DNA from: M3007 sp964550795
GTDB taxonomy: Bacteria > Bacteroidota > Bacteroidia > Chitinophagales > Saprospiraceae
Reading direction: 5' to 3'
DNA length: 64,000 nt
NCBI GenBank assembly: GCA_964550795.1
Contig: CAZKBH010000013.1
Coordinates: 1 to 64,000, forward strand
Shown in pieces: positions 6,991-15,818 of this stretch. The notes below the pieces were generated by a model, which worked only from the letters and a program-made list of their open reading frames with translations, did not search any database and had not been told where the DNA came from. Position numbers and translations under genes: made by a program. How positions within the stretch are numbered: the first letter of the stretch is position 1; every line of letters starts with the position of its first letter.

Positions 6991-9900
6991 ATGAGCCGTT
7001 TAACCACACTTTCAACCCTTTTCATTGTTTGCCTGAGCATCAGCATCAATACCCAGGCATTTGCCCAACCCGTCAACGACGATCCCTGCGGAGCCATCGA
7101 GCTTAGCCCAATCAATGGCCCTATCTGCACCCCGACCGTTCCGATGTCCTGGACAGATGCAAGCGCTACGGCCAATGTGTCGTCTCCCAGCTGCGGCTCG
7201 TACTCGACGGGGGATGTGTGGTTCAAATTTACCCTGTCAGAAGCCTCCGATATTTTTATCAGTACAGCGGCGGGCAACGGCGCGGACGGCATCACAGACG
7301 GTGCTATGGCCCTGTATTTCGCAGATGCCTGCGATGGTACCCTGTCCCTGCTAAAATGCGATGATGACGGCGGCGTAGGTTCCATGCCCCAAATCAATCT
7401 GCCCGCCCAAGCCGCAGGGCTGTATCTGATCCGTTTTTGGGACTACGACGACAAAACCACTGCTAATTTCGGGGGAATCTGCGTTGCTACGCAGACTTTT
7501 ATCTCTAATACCCCCAACGATGACCCCTGCAACGCCCTCGAACTAATCCCGGTCAACGACCTCGCATGTACCCCCAACAATCCACAAAGTTGGATCGGCG
7601 CAACGGGCACCGCAATACCATCACCCAACTGCGGGAGCTACCTGACCGGCGATGTGTGGTTCAAATTCAGCTTGGCCGATACCTCGGATGTGGTGATTTC
7701 CACCCTGGCCGGACAAGGGCCAGATGCCATCACCGACGGCGCAATGGCCTTGTACCGCGCTGATTCCTGCAACGGCACATGGACCTTGATGCTTTGCAAC
7801 AGCAACAACACGCCAGACCTCATGCCTAAAATCCAGGCAAGCGTTTTATTGCCCAATACATATTACATCCGTTTCTGGGATGCACAGGACAAAACAACAG
7901 GCAATATCGGCGGCATCTGTGTAGCCACACAAAAATCAATCGTGGTGCCCACCCTGAACGACGAGCCTTGCGGAGCCATCGCGCTGACCGTCGAACTCAG
8001 TGACGAATGCACCCCACAAAACCCCTTGACCTGGAGCTTTGCCTCGGCCAGCCCTAACCTGCCAAACCCCAGTTGTGGCAGCTACTCCACCGGAGATATC
8101 TGGTTCAAATTCACATTGGACCAGGTGTCCGAGGTGTTCATCACCACGGCAGCCGGAACCGGGCCGGGGGCCATCACAGACGGGGCCATGTCCCTCTACA
8201 AAGCAGATAGCTGCGCGATGGGCTTTATTCAAGTTTCGTGCAATGACGATGGCGGGCCGGGCAACATGCCCCAAATTACAGAGTTCTCGCTCGCTGTGGG
8301 CACCTATTACATCCGTTTTTGGGACTACAGCGACCAGATTTCCGGCAATATCGGCGGTATCTGCGTGTCCGCAACCCCTTTACAAATCGTCGTACCCAAT
8401 GACAACTGCACGGAGGCCATCCCAATCCCGGCCATTCCAACCGACGGCACTTGTTCCGAGATTCTGGTGAACACCATTGGTGCAACCGGCGCCCTCAGCA
8501 ACTCCTGCGGGGCCACTACCGAAGATGATGTTTGGTACACCTTTGTAATGCCCGACAACGCCCAAAGGCTGGCTTTTTCCATGCTGGAAAATGGCAATCC
8601 GGTGCAACAGGGCCTTCGAATCTACTCTGGTAACTGCGGACAGTTGGTCAGCGTACACTGTTTCAACCAACCGGAGGGATTAATTGAAAACCTCGTTGCG
8701 GGCCAGACCTACATCCTCCGAACCTACACGACGGCCAACGCGGGCGGAGCCGAGTACTCGATTTGTTTGAGTGTTCCGCCCGCCCCCGTCAACGACGACC
8801 CCTGCGGCGCGATTGAACTGACCGTGGTGGAAGACCTCGAGTGTACCCCCGACAATCCACAAAGCTGGACCCTGGCCAGTGCCAGTCCGGGCATCTCGGA
8901 CCCCGGTTGCGCCAACTACGCAACCGGCGACGTGTGGTTCAAATTTTTCCTCGATTTCAAAGCAGACCTTACCATAAAAACCAAGGCAGGCTTTGGACCG
9001 ACCGCCATTAACGACGGCGGCATGGCCCTGTATTCCGCCAATTCATGCGACCAATTGACTCAGATTAGCTGTAACGATGACCAATCGGAGCAGAATTTTA
9101 TGCCAGAAATCTCAGCTGCAGCGATGCCAGCCGGGGAGTATTACGTCCGTTTTTGGGATTTTCAACAAAAAATCAGCGGGCAAATCAGCGGAATTTGTGT
9201 AGCTGCAATCCCATCGGAGTCTGTGTTGGAAAATGACATTTGTCTGGGTGCGCTTGCGTTCCCCCCCATTCCCCTCGACGGCTCCTGCGCTACCCTGAAC
9301 ATCAATACAGAACTAGCTGTTGGCGGGGGCGGCCCGCCGGTATCGGGATTCCCCGACGATGACCTTTGGTACAGTTTTGAGGTGCCAAATAGCGTAAACA
9401 GCCTCGTTTTTGAGGTAAAAACCAATAGCGGGAACAACCAACAGATGCTCTGCGTCTATGATTCCTGTAGCATGCAAACGGCTCCCAGGTATTTTTACAA
9501 CCTCAAAAATGGGTTAATCAACAACCTTATCCCCGGCAAAACCTACTGGCTGCGCGTTTATACTTATGAACAAAACGTGGCCTCCGATTTCGATGTATGC
9601 CTGAAATTGCCCCCAACGCCACCGGTCAACGACCTCTGCGACAACCCTTTGCCTTTCCCGACCATCCCCGACGACGGCTCCTGCGCCACCGTTACGGTGG
9701 ATTTTAAATGGGCGAGTAACACCCGTTTGGGCTGCAATAATTTTGAAATGGGCGATGTCTGGTTCGAGTTTACAGTGCCTAACAATACCACCAGTCTCAT
9801 CGCGAGTTATGTAAAACCAGAAGGAAATTTTTTGCACTCGGCCTTCGAGGTGCTGTCCGGTTCTTGCAACGCATTGACTTCAGTAGATTGTTTTTTCGAT

Positions 9901-11997
9901 GGAATATTTTACTCATTGACAATCAACAACTTAGTGCCGGGCCAAACATACCTACTGCGGGCCTACGCCCTTAACAACATCCAGGCAGGATACTACGACT
10001 TATGCTTGCGAGTGCCCAGCTCACCCACGCCCATCAACGATGAATGCGCGGGTGCCCTACCCTACCCTCCGATACCGACCGACGGCACGGCTGTCACCAT
10101 GGAGGTCAATACCCTCGGCGCGACGGGCGACAACAGTAATGCCTGCTGGGGAATTTATGACGACGATGTGTGGCTCAGTTTTGTCATGCCTCAGGGACAT
10201 ACCAGCCTGCTTGCCACGCGCCGGATTTTGTCGGGCACCCCATTTGAGGCGCTTGGCCTGTACGGCGGCAGTTGCGATAACCTCCAACTAATCAGTTGTC
10301 ATCTACAAAGTGACACCCTGTTTACCGGTTTGGTGGGCGGCGAAACCTACTACATCCGCGCCTATTCCCATTTTGCCAACGATACCGCGCACTATGAAAT
10401 CGCGCTGCAGGTTTTGCCCGTGCTCAGCCAGCCACACGACGAGTGCCCGGGCGCCTTGGCCTTCCCGAACATTCCCCTGGATGGCAGTTGGAGCAGTATT
10501 TGGGGCAGCACCATGGGCGCAACAGCGTCGGGTTTGCCCGCCTGCAACGGATCTGCGGACGACGATGTGTGGTATTCCTTCACCGTTCCGCAGGGATACG
10601 ACCGATTGTTGTTCAACGCGGATGTGGAAAATGCCTTCAACAATTATGGCTTTATTCTGGAGCTCTTCGAAGGAGATTGCAACGGGCTTAATTTCTTAGG
10701 TTGCTATGATGTGGGTGAATCCAGCCACCTCAGCGGGCTTGTTGGCGGTAATACCTACTTCCTCCGAGTGTATTCCTCCTCCGAAAACGACATCTTTCAC
10801 TTCAAGATTGACCTTGCGGTTCCCAAACCCTTGCTGAATGACCTTTGTGAAAACGCGATCGCATTCCCAACCCTGCCCAAAGACGGAACCTGTGTCGAAT
10901 TGTTAGGCAACACTGCCCTGGCTAACGGCAATGGTGATCTCCTTTGCGGAGGCACTGCAAACGACGATGTATGGTACAAATTCAACGCTCCGGACGACCG
11001 CACAGCCATTCACTTTGAATTTCGGGAGCGTTTTGGCAGTTTAGGGACCATCGCGTTCTACTCGGGCCAATGCGACAACCTGAATTTGGTGGAATGTTTC
11101 CAATTCTCCGGATTGGACGATGTTTCCAACCTGATTCCAAGCAAAACCTACTACATCCGGGTGTTTTCCCGTTCGAGTAATCCGAACACCTCTGTTGACT
11201 TCCAGCTTTGCCTGTCTGCCGCGCCCCTGCCCCAAGACAACGACGACTGCATTCAGGCCAGCTCCATCACCAGTGCGCCGGGTGTTTTTGCTGACCCTGG
11301 CTTGCAGACGCTCGGCGGCGCAACGCTCTCTGATGAGCCTATGTGCGTGCAGTATGCTCACCAACAATTGCCCTATGATGTCTGGTATAGTTTTGTAACG
11401 GACGAAGACGGTGGAGATGCCCAGATTACCCTGCAAGAACTGATTGAAATGAACACCGATTTTAGTTGGTTCGAGGCAGCCTGGCAGGTGTTTTCCGGCG
11501 ATTGTGATGATTTGAGCNNNNNNNNNNCGGTTTGGTGCGGTCGCGCCGCTGATGCAGACTTGAACCAAGCCATACACCTGGAGGGTCTGGAAGGCAACAC
11601 CCGATACTATTTCCGCGTGTTCGGCATGACGACCACCGGCGGATACGGCGCTCAGGATTTCCTGATCTCGGTGGAAGGCTCGGCGTTCTCCCCGACCATC
11701 AGTACCGAAACACCTTTGGAGGTTCCCGAGTCCGATGCGCTGCGCCTCCACAAAATTTATCCATCACCGGCCACTACCCAAATCACACTGCAATATCATG
11801 CCCCACAAGCCGGCCAAAACCAGCTTCTGATCGCTGACCTGCTGGGCCGCATTGTGGCCACCCGCAACCTGCAAAGCCTCGCTGGGGAAAACCACGAACG
11901 CATCGAGCTGGGGCAGTTGCCGCCTGGGATGTACACGGTGCTCCTGCGCGATGAAACCCAACAAAGTGCTGCGCTGCGGTTTGTGAGGGGGGAGTGA
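6991..11997 (+). CDS. Giant modular secreted protein with T9SS sorting domain
   Basis: 1668 aa as read through a 10-N gap. After a signal peptide (LSISINTQAFAQ) there are eleven modules of about 120-160 residues, each opening with N-D-x-P/C (first one NDDPCGAIEL). Four modules (1, 2, 3, 5) share GSYxTGDVWFKF, ITDGAMALY and GNIGGICVA. The other seven have DDDVWYSFxxP and G-x-TYYxRVY signatures. Both types look like beta-sandwich, CUB- or carbohydrate-binding-like domains with conserved Cys pairs. The last 85 residues (IYPSPATTQITLQY to the end) are a T9SS type A sorting domain, so the protein should be exported and attached to the cell surface. Likely an adhesin or matrix protein; no catalytic motif seen. 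Confidence 0.85.
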   Translation: MSRLTTLSTLFIVCLSISINTQAFAQPVNDDPCGAIELSPINGPICTPTVPMSWTDASATANVSSPSCGSYSTGDVWFKFTLSEASDIFISTAAGNGADGITDGAMALYFADACDGTLSLLKCDDDGGVGSMPQINLPAQAAGLYLIRFWDYDDKTTANFGGICVATQTFISNTPNDDPCNALELIPVNDLACTPNNPQSWIGATGTAIPSPNCGSYLTGDVWFKFSLADTSDVVISTLAGQGPDAITDGAMALYRADSCNGTWTLMLCNSNNTPDLMPKIQASVLLPNTYYIRFWDAQDKTTGNIGGICVATQKSIVVPTLNDEPCGAIALTVELSDECTPQNPLTWSFASASPNLPNPSCGSYSTGDIWFKFTLDQVSEVFITTAAGTGPGAITDGAMSLYKADSCAMGFIQVSCNDDGGPGNMPQITEFSLAVGTYYIRFWDYSDQISGNIGGICVSATPLQIVVPNDNCTEAIPIPAIPTDGTCSEILVNTIGATGALSNSCGATTEDDVWYTFVMPDNAQRLAFSMLENGNPVQQGLRIYSGNCGQLVSVHCFNQPEGLIENLVAGQTYILRTYTTANAGGAEYSICLSVPPAPVNDDPCGAIELTVVEDLECTPDNPQSWTLASASPGISDPGCANYATGDVWFKFFLDFKADLTIKTKAGFGPTAINDGGMALYSANSCDQLTQISCNDDQSEQNFMPEISAAAMPAGEYYVRFWDFQQKISGQISGICVAAIPSESVLENDICLGALAFPPIPLDGSCATLNINTELAVGGGGPPVSGFPDDDLWYSFEVPNSVNSLVFEVKTNSGNNQQMLCVYDSCSMQTAPRYFYNLKNGLINNLIPGKTYWLRVYTYEQNVASDFDVCLKLPPTPPVNDLCDNPLPFPTIPDDGSCATVTVDFKWASNTRLGCNNFEMGDVWFEFTVPNNTTSLIASYVKPEGNFLHSAFEVLSGSCNALTSVDCFFDGIFYSLTINNLVPGQTYLLRAYALNNIQAGYYDLCLRVPSSPTPINDECAGALPYPPIPTDGTAVTMEVNTLGATGDNSNACWGIYDDDVWLSFVMPQGHTSLLATRRILSGTPFEALGLYGGSCDNLQLISCHLQSDTLFTGLVGGETYYIRAYSHFANDTAHYEIALQVLPVLSQPHDECPGALAFPNIPLDGSWSSIWGSTMGATASGLPACNGSADDDVWYSFTVPQGYDRLLFNADVENAFNNYGFILELFEGDCNGLNFLGCYDVGESSHLSGLVGGNTYFLRVYSSSENDIFHFKIDLAVPKPLLNDLCENAIAFPTLPKDGTCVELLGNTALANGNGDLLCGGTANDDVWYKFNAPDDRTAIHFEFRERFGSLGTIAFYSGQCDNLNLVECFQFSGLDDVSNLIPSKTYYIRVFSRSSNPNTSVDFQLCLSAAPLPQDNDDCIQASSITSAPGVFADPGLQTLGGATLSDEPMCVQYAHQQLPYDVWYSFVTDEDGGDAQITLQELIEMNTDFSWFEAAWQVFSGDCDDLSXXXXVWCGRAADADLNQAIHLEGLEGNTRYYFRVFGMTTTGGYGAQDFLISVEGSAFSPTISTETPLEVPESDALRLHKIYPSPATTQITLQYHAPQAGQNQLLIADLLGRIVATRNLQSLAGENHERIELGQLPPGMYTVLLRDETQQSAALRFVRGE
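11518..11527. other. Assembly gap (10 N)
   Basis: Ten Ns inside the eleventh module of the giant T9SS protein. The reading frame on the two sides happens to agree, and the residues either side (FSGDCDDLS and VWCGRAADAD) match the expected spacing of other modules. The missing piece is therefore short, but its true length is unknown. Confidence 0.95.
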
Positions 11998-12059
11998 GCG
12001 GGGGGGGACTCCTGCGCAAACCGCTCATTTTCAAGGAGTTTTGTTCTTTATCGAAATAG

Positions 12060-12103
12060 ATTTACGCATTGCGCATACAGGGAGATTTGCGCAATGCGTA
12101 AAT
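12060..12103. repeat. 16-bp perfect inverted repeat
   Basis: ATTTACGCATTGCGCA (12060-12075) and its exact complement (12088-12103) enclose a 12-nt loop. It sits 62 bp after the T9SS gene and 34 bp before an AT-rich gene. It marks the left border of a stretch with lower GC than its surroundings. It could terminate transcription or be a recombination or REP-like site; no T-run is present. Confidence 0.75.
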
Positions 12104-12137
12104 TTGGGGGTGCAACAATTAAAAAGGACACGACAGT

Positions 12138-12947
12138 ATGAAAACAACATTCAAAATAAAACTTGCAAACTTGACAACATGGACAATGGTGATTACAATT
12201 TTCGTTATTGCCCTGTTCTTTATTGGGTTCGTGACGATGATTACATTTGACTTGAATGTATTTACCAAGCGGACCTCGGACTTTATTTTTTCATTTATTG
12301 GGTTTGCAGCAGTGCTTGTTGTATGTTCTGCAATTCTTAATATCAGTTTAAACATTGGACTAATTGCGGACAGTAGAACACAAGACATCAATGACAACGG
12401 AAATAATTTTATTACAAAGAAGTTTTTAATTGGAGGCATTGGACTTGTATTTTCATTGGTGACACTTCTTTTCCTTGGCGACTTCTTGACGCGACAGAAT
12501 GAAAAGAAAAAACTTGTCAATGAAGCAAACGACATCATATCTCGTTATTCAGAAAGCATAAGCAAAATTTCTACTGGACTTTCTGACACCTCAAAAGTCA
12601 AAGAAATCCCAGATATTTTAAAATTTCTCTCAAATCAAAAAGAAAAATTTCCTTCTGTGCGACTTATTGTAAGCGATACGTTTGACGGCCAACTTACCTA
12701 CCTTGAAATTACGCAATATGGAAATGATAAAACATTAAAAAAACCATTTTATGGCAACTCATTTTACAAATGCGAAATTCAAGATTGTGATTATTTAGAA
12801 AATGTTTTTACAGGTAAGACTACTGATACACACTTCTGGACGGAAAAAAATGATTACAAACTTTATTTTCCATTTGACAAGGACAAAAAGAAATTCATTT
12901 TAGTATTCACGAAGTATGAACGACATGGAAAAGTTGGCTCTTATTGA
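12138..12947 (+). CDS. Membrane protein of unknown function, AT-rich gene
   Basis: 269 aa. Three hydrophobic segments are visible (about residues 14-38, 50-75 and 95-115), followed by a soluble C-terminal part of about 150 residues rich in Lys, Asp and Phe. No domain is recognised. The DNA is clearly richer in A and T than neighbouring genes and the codon use differs, which suggests it was acquired by transfer. The next AT-rich gene, a truncated methyltransferase, follows after 69 bp, and both may be cassette-like cargo. Confidence 0.65.
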   Translation: MKTTFKIKLANLTTWTMVITIFVIALFFIGFVTMITFDLNVFTKRTSDFIFSFIGFAAVLVVCSAILNISLNIGLIADSRTQDINDNGNNFITKKFLIGGIGLVFSLVTLLFLGDFLTRQNEKKKLVNEANDIISRYSESISKISTGLSDTSKVKEIPDILKFLSNQKEKFPSVRLIVSDTFDGQLTYLEITQYGNDKTLKKPFYGNSFYKCEIQDCDYLENVFTGKTTDTHFWTEKNDYKLYFPFDKDKKKFILVFTKYERHGKVGSY

Positions 12948-13016
12948 GTACATTGCTGCTGCTATAGCCAACGCAGAGTGGTTTTAAACAAGGTGGCATT
13001 CTAAGACTACTACACA

Positions 13017-13484
13017 ATGGACAGATACAAAGAAACATTTGACACTTGGAACAACATTGCTTCTATTTACCAAGACAAGTTTATGGAATTAGGCTTGTAC
13101 AATGACACCTACAACTACATTTGTAATTCCATTGAAAAACCCAAAGCAAAATTGTTGGAAATTGGTTGCGGGCCTGGGAACATTACTAAATATCTACTGT
13201 CCAAAAGACCTGAGTTTGACATTTTCGGAATTGATATTGCGCCAAAGATGATTGAACTGGCAAAGATGAATAATCCGAAAGCACATTTTGCTGTTATGGA
13301 CAGCCGACAAATTAACAAACTTGAGACAAAATATGATGGAATTATTGCCGGGTTTTGTTTGCCGTATTTGTCACTTATTGAGAGTAACGAACTGATTTCT
13401 AATGCTTACAATTTATTAAACGACAATGGTTTGATATATCTAAGTTTCGTAGAACTAACGGCGAAGAAGAAAAGCGCCCGATAA
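13017..13484 (+). CDS. Truncated class I SAM-dependent methyltransferase
   Basis: The 155-aa product has the N-terminal half of a Rossmann methyltransferase. SAM motif I is LLEIGCGPGNITKYL (about residues 47-61), followed by an acidic motif II region (FDIFGIDIAPKM) and the post-motif strand LIYLSFVE near the end. Normal small enzymes of this kind run about 200 residues or more; here the frame leaves the family pattern at ELTAKKKSAR and stops, so the last strands are missing. It is probably a remnant, with activity doubtful. Low GC matches the preceding gene. The sequence after the stop (13469-13546) has imperfect inverted-repeat structure that may mark the recombination point. Confidence 0.75.
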   Translation: MDRYKETFDTWNNIASIYQDKFMELGLYNDTYNYICNSIEKPKAKLLEIGCGPGNITKYLLSKRPEFDIFGIDIAPKMIELAKMNNPKAHFAVMDSRQINKLETKYDGIIAGFCLPYLSLIESNELISNAYNLLNDNGLIYLSFVELTAKKKSAR

Positions 13485-13550
13485 CACAGGCTTTGCATCA
13501 AGTTGATGAACACCGAGACCGGGCATACTTCATCACATGCGTCTAACAGC

Positions 13551-14588
13551 TCACTGTCCACAGATACACCCATCTTCAGGCAATTCCACAAAAGCCCCCG
13601 CCACAGCAATCGGCTTGGTGGTCTTGCGGGTGTTACGTAGGCGGTAAATATCCTCAAAACGCAAGGTGTCACCTTGGGGGCTGAATTCCAGCAGCTCGTA
13701 GCGGATATGCACTTTGGTGCGTAAGGGCGCGTAAAAATACAGACGCCAGGCATCCGCTTCGGTCGTGCCGATGCAACCGTTGGAGGCCGCTTTGCCGAGG
13801 GTGCGCGGGTTCGTGGTGGGGTGGATAAGCTGCCCGTATCGCTGGCCGTTGATGCTGGGTTCGAGCCAGGGGATTTGGGGCATTCGGGTGGTTTTTTGGT
13901 CGTCGCGTTTGGTCACCTTGTATTTTTTTCCGGTCACGGGATCAAAAAACATGGGTGTTCTGTTGACGCGCATGATCTCGCCGGTTCCGGTGCGGGTGCG
14001 CAAATCCACCATGTTTCCGGCCATTTGAAGGTACTTTTTCTGGTTTTTCCCCACCCGAACAAGCATGGAATGTAGCACGCTGTCGCCCTCCATGACGCGC
14101 AGGGTGTAGGCCGGGATGTTCAGGTCGAGCCAGGTTTTGGACATTTTATCAAGCAACACCGCCGCGGTCTTTGGGCCGGGAATCAGGATGGTGTCGCCGG
14201 GCTTTAGCACGGGCATTTTTGGCTGATCGAACACAAAATTCCCCCGCGCCATCTGGATGTAGTAGTCGGTGTTCACCAAAGTATCGAGTATCCAGGGGTT
14301 GGCGCGAAGCAAGAGATTTTCGCTCAGGGGGTAATCGCCCAGGGTATCGTATTGCCGGGCGAGCGCTTCCATGTACTGGAAATACTGTGTTACCGAAACC
14401 ATTTCCAACACAGGAACCCGCGCCAGGGGCGGCTCAGCCTCGGGCAATTTGGGGGCATTTGCTTCGACCCTTGCTGTTTCTTGCGGCTCTGGTGGCTCAT
14501 TCGATTTGCGCTTGCAGGACGTTGTAAAGTCCAAGCCCACTAGAAGTAATCCCACAATAATTATTGCTGGGGAATTGAATCTTGACAT
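13551..14588 (-). CDS. L,D-transpeptidase (YkuD family) lipoprotein
   Basis: 345 aa. A hydrophobic N-terminus ends in TTSC (Cys near residue 25), a plausible lipobox. A Pro/Glu-rich linker and a region of about 100 residues with a LysM-like ending (LKPGDTILIPGP) follow. The YkuD catalytic domain has the His in QLIHPTTNP and the signature SNGCIGT, with nucleophilic Cys near residue 262. Such enzymes form 3-3 cross-links in peptidoglycan or attach proteins to it. The catalytic site is complete. It is transcribed towards the truncated methyltransferase, 66 bp away, so they converge. Confidence 0.9.
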   Translation of the reverse strand: MSRFNSPAIIIVGLLLVGLDFTTSCKRKSNEPPEPQETARVEANAPKLPEAEPPLARVPVLEMVSVTQYFQYMEALARQYDTLGDYPLSENLLLRANPWILDTLVNTDYYIQMARGNFVFDQPKMPVLKPGDTILIPGPKTAAVLLDKMSKTWLDLNIPAYTLRVMEGDSVLHSMLVRVGKNQKKYLQMAGNMVDLRTRTGTGEIMRVNRTPMFFDPVTGKKYKVTKRDDQKTTRMPQIPWLEPSINGQRYGQLIHPTTNPRTLGKAASNGCIGTTEADAWRLYFYAPLRTKVHIRYELLEFSPQGDTLRFEDIYRLRNTRKTTKPIAVAGAFVELPEDGCICGQ

Positions 14589-14625
14589 CTCGTTATTTTG
14601 TAGTTTATAAAAACATTCACATGGC

Positions 14626-14660
14626 TTTGCTGGCGCAAGGCTCTGCCTTGCGCCAGCAAA
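14626..14660. repeat. Perfect 16-bp hairpin, REP-like
   Basis: TTTGCTGGCGCAAGGC, a 3-nt loop TCT, then the exact complement. The core GGCGCAAGGCTCTGCCTTG recurs in the arms of the larger palindrome at 15636-15744, so the two belong to one repeat family. Confidence 0.85.
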
Positions 14661-14876
14661 TAATGCCAGCAGATAATGCCTTGCCCAGCCTAAGATTTTG
14701 CTACGAAGGACGAAAATTTTGAGTGAATTTAGGGTAAATTTTTTAGTTTTGGGAATAAATTAGACGCCTTTTCAAACCTGATTTAACTTTCAAATTTGAA
14801 AGGGTACACTTTTTTTCAATGATAACTCGAACCCGCGTACACGTCCCAAACGACCTCCAACCTCGGAGAGGTCGAA

Positions 14877-14998
14877 CTCGCTTAGAAAGCTCGTCCCTTA
14901 CAATTCACAAACACCCTTGCATGGACGTTTCAGATTTTAATTTCCGATGCGCACTACCTTGCCATCAACAAACCATCTGGTATTCTAATTCACCGCAA
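14877..14998 (+). pseudogene. Decayed duplicate of the truC 5' end
   Basis: This 122-bp stretch matches 15775-15900, the upstream region and first codons of truC, at most positions. It shares CTCGCTTAGAAA, CACCCTTGCATGGACG, TTTCCGATGCGCACTAC and GCCATCAACAAACCA. Small indels break the frame and the copy stops at CACCGCAAGTAA. It is a remnant of a partial duplication; gene 15009-15611 and a palindromic element now lie between it and the intact gene. Confidence 0.85.
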
Positions 14999-15008
14999 GT
15001 AAATTGAA

Positions 15009-15611
15009 ATGAAAAAAACCGCATTGCTTCTCACTTTTTTGGGCATAGCGCTTTGGGGCCATGCCCAAAAAAGCCCCAAGAACGAATTCAGTTTTGGGTA
15101 CTTCTCTGCCGGAGAATTTTTTGACAATACCAAGTTCGACTTCTCGCGTTTTGTGCGGGGAAAAGCTTTTTCGTTAGCCTATACCCGAGAGATTGGAAAA
15201 AAACGCTCCGTAGGGATTTCATACAGAAACTCCACCTTCTATTACTTATCGGATTTACCCCAACCGTTTGAAGACAACACCGTTCTTTGGAGGGAACAAA
15301 ATACCCTTTCTGCCAATTTCGGGTATGGCATTCCTATTGGGCCCATAATGGCAAGGGCAAAAGCCGGGCTTCGGTACAATCTGATGGGGTATAGACTAAT
15401 GCATTATCATTATGGTGGAGGTTTTACTGGGCTTGGTTCCGTTTTGGGAGATGAATCTTACACGAAGATGGGCGGAATAATCGGGGCTTCCGTCCGTCAC
15501 CCAATCGTTTGGCGCTTCTTTGGCGAGCTCGACTGCGAGTATGCCCGGATGTTTTCTGGGGCTGACAAAAACCAGTTGATCTTGTCGTACAGGCTTGGAT
15601 TTAGGTTTTGA
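15009..15611 (+). CDS. Secreted beta-barrel-like protein, unknown function
   Basis: 200 aa. The signal peptide (TALLLTFLGIALWGHA, cut before QKS) is followed by alternating strands rich in Tyr, Phe and Gly, ending in a strand LILSYRLGFRF with a terminal Phe. That is the usual end of an outer-membrane beta-barrel. No family recognised. The gene sits exactly between a decayed copy of the truC start and the intact truC, so it may have arrived with, or been trapped by, a local rearrangement. Confidence 0.7.
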   Translation: MKKTALLLTFLGIALWGHAQKSPKNEFSFGYFSAGEFFDNTKFDFSRFVRGKAFSLAYTREIGKKRSVGISYRNSTFYYLSDLPQPFEDNTVLWREQNTLSANFGYGIPIGPIMARAKAGLRYNLMGYRLMHYHYGGGFTGLGSVLGDESYTKMGGIIGASVRHPIVWRFFGELDCEYARMFSGADKNQLILSYRLGFRF

Positions 15612-15635
15612 GAAATTTTAAAAAAAGCCCATTTT

Positions 15636-15744
15636 GGCTGGCGCAAGGCTCTGCCTTGTGTCCGCTATCTGGTCGGTTCTACCGACCGAATTTGTCGGCA
15701 GAGCCGACGAAATAGTAGGCACAAGGCAGAGCCTTGCGCCAGCC
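15636..15744. repeat. Cloverleaf palindromic element (25-bp outer stem)
   Basis: Perfect 25-bp inverted repeat (15636-15660 with 15720-15744) enclosing two further perfect hairpins: GGTCGGT-TCT-ACCGACC (15671-15687) and GTCGGC-AGA-GCCGAC (15694-15708). The outer arms share their core with the hairpin at 14626-14660. The same three-stem design, with unrelated sequence, recurs at 50614-50715. Confidence 0.9.
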
Positions 15745-15818
15745 TACATCAGCTGTGCCACACTTTTTTGAACACTCGCTTAGAAATCGCGTCCTTTGCA
15801 CCTTACGAGCACCCTTGC

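Larger units (their letters stand above)
14589..15008. other. Gene-free stretch with hairpin and decayed truC fragment
   Basis: 420 bp without an intact gene. It holds a 16-bp hairpin (14626-14660), an AT-rich part (14700-14820) that probably carries the promoter of the divergent L,D-transpeptidase gene, and a degenerate copy of the truC start region (14877-14998). I see no RNA gene. Confidence 0.6.

Noticed and set aside
11041..11751. 236-codon open frame on the minus strand, crossing the first gap
   Set aside because: Antisense shadow of the modular T9SS protein; reads through Ns and shows no protein-like pattern.
14819..15007. 62-codon open frame before gene 15009
   Set aside because: Its sequence is the frameshifted remnant of the truC start region, described as a pseudogene fragment.
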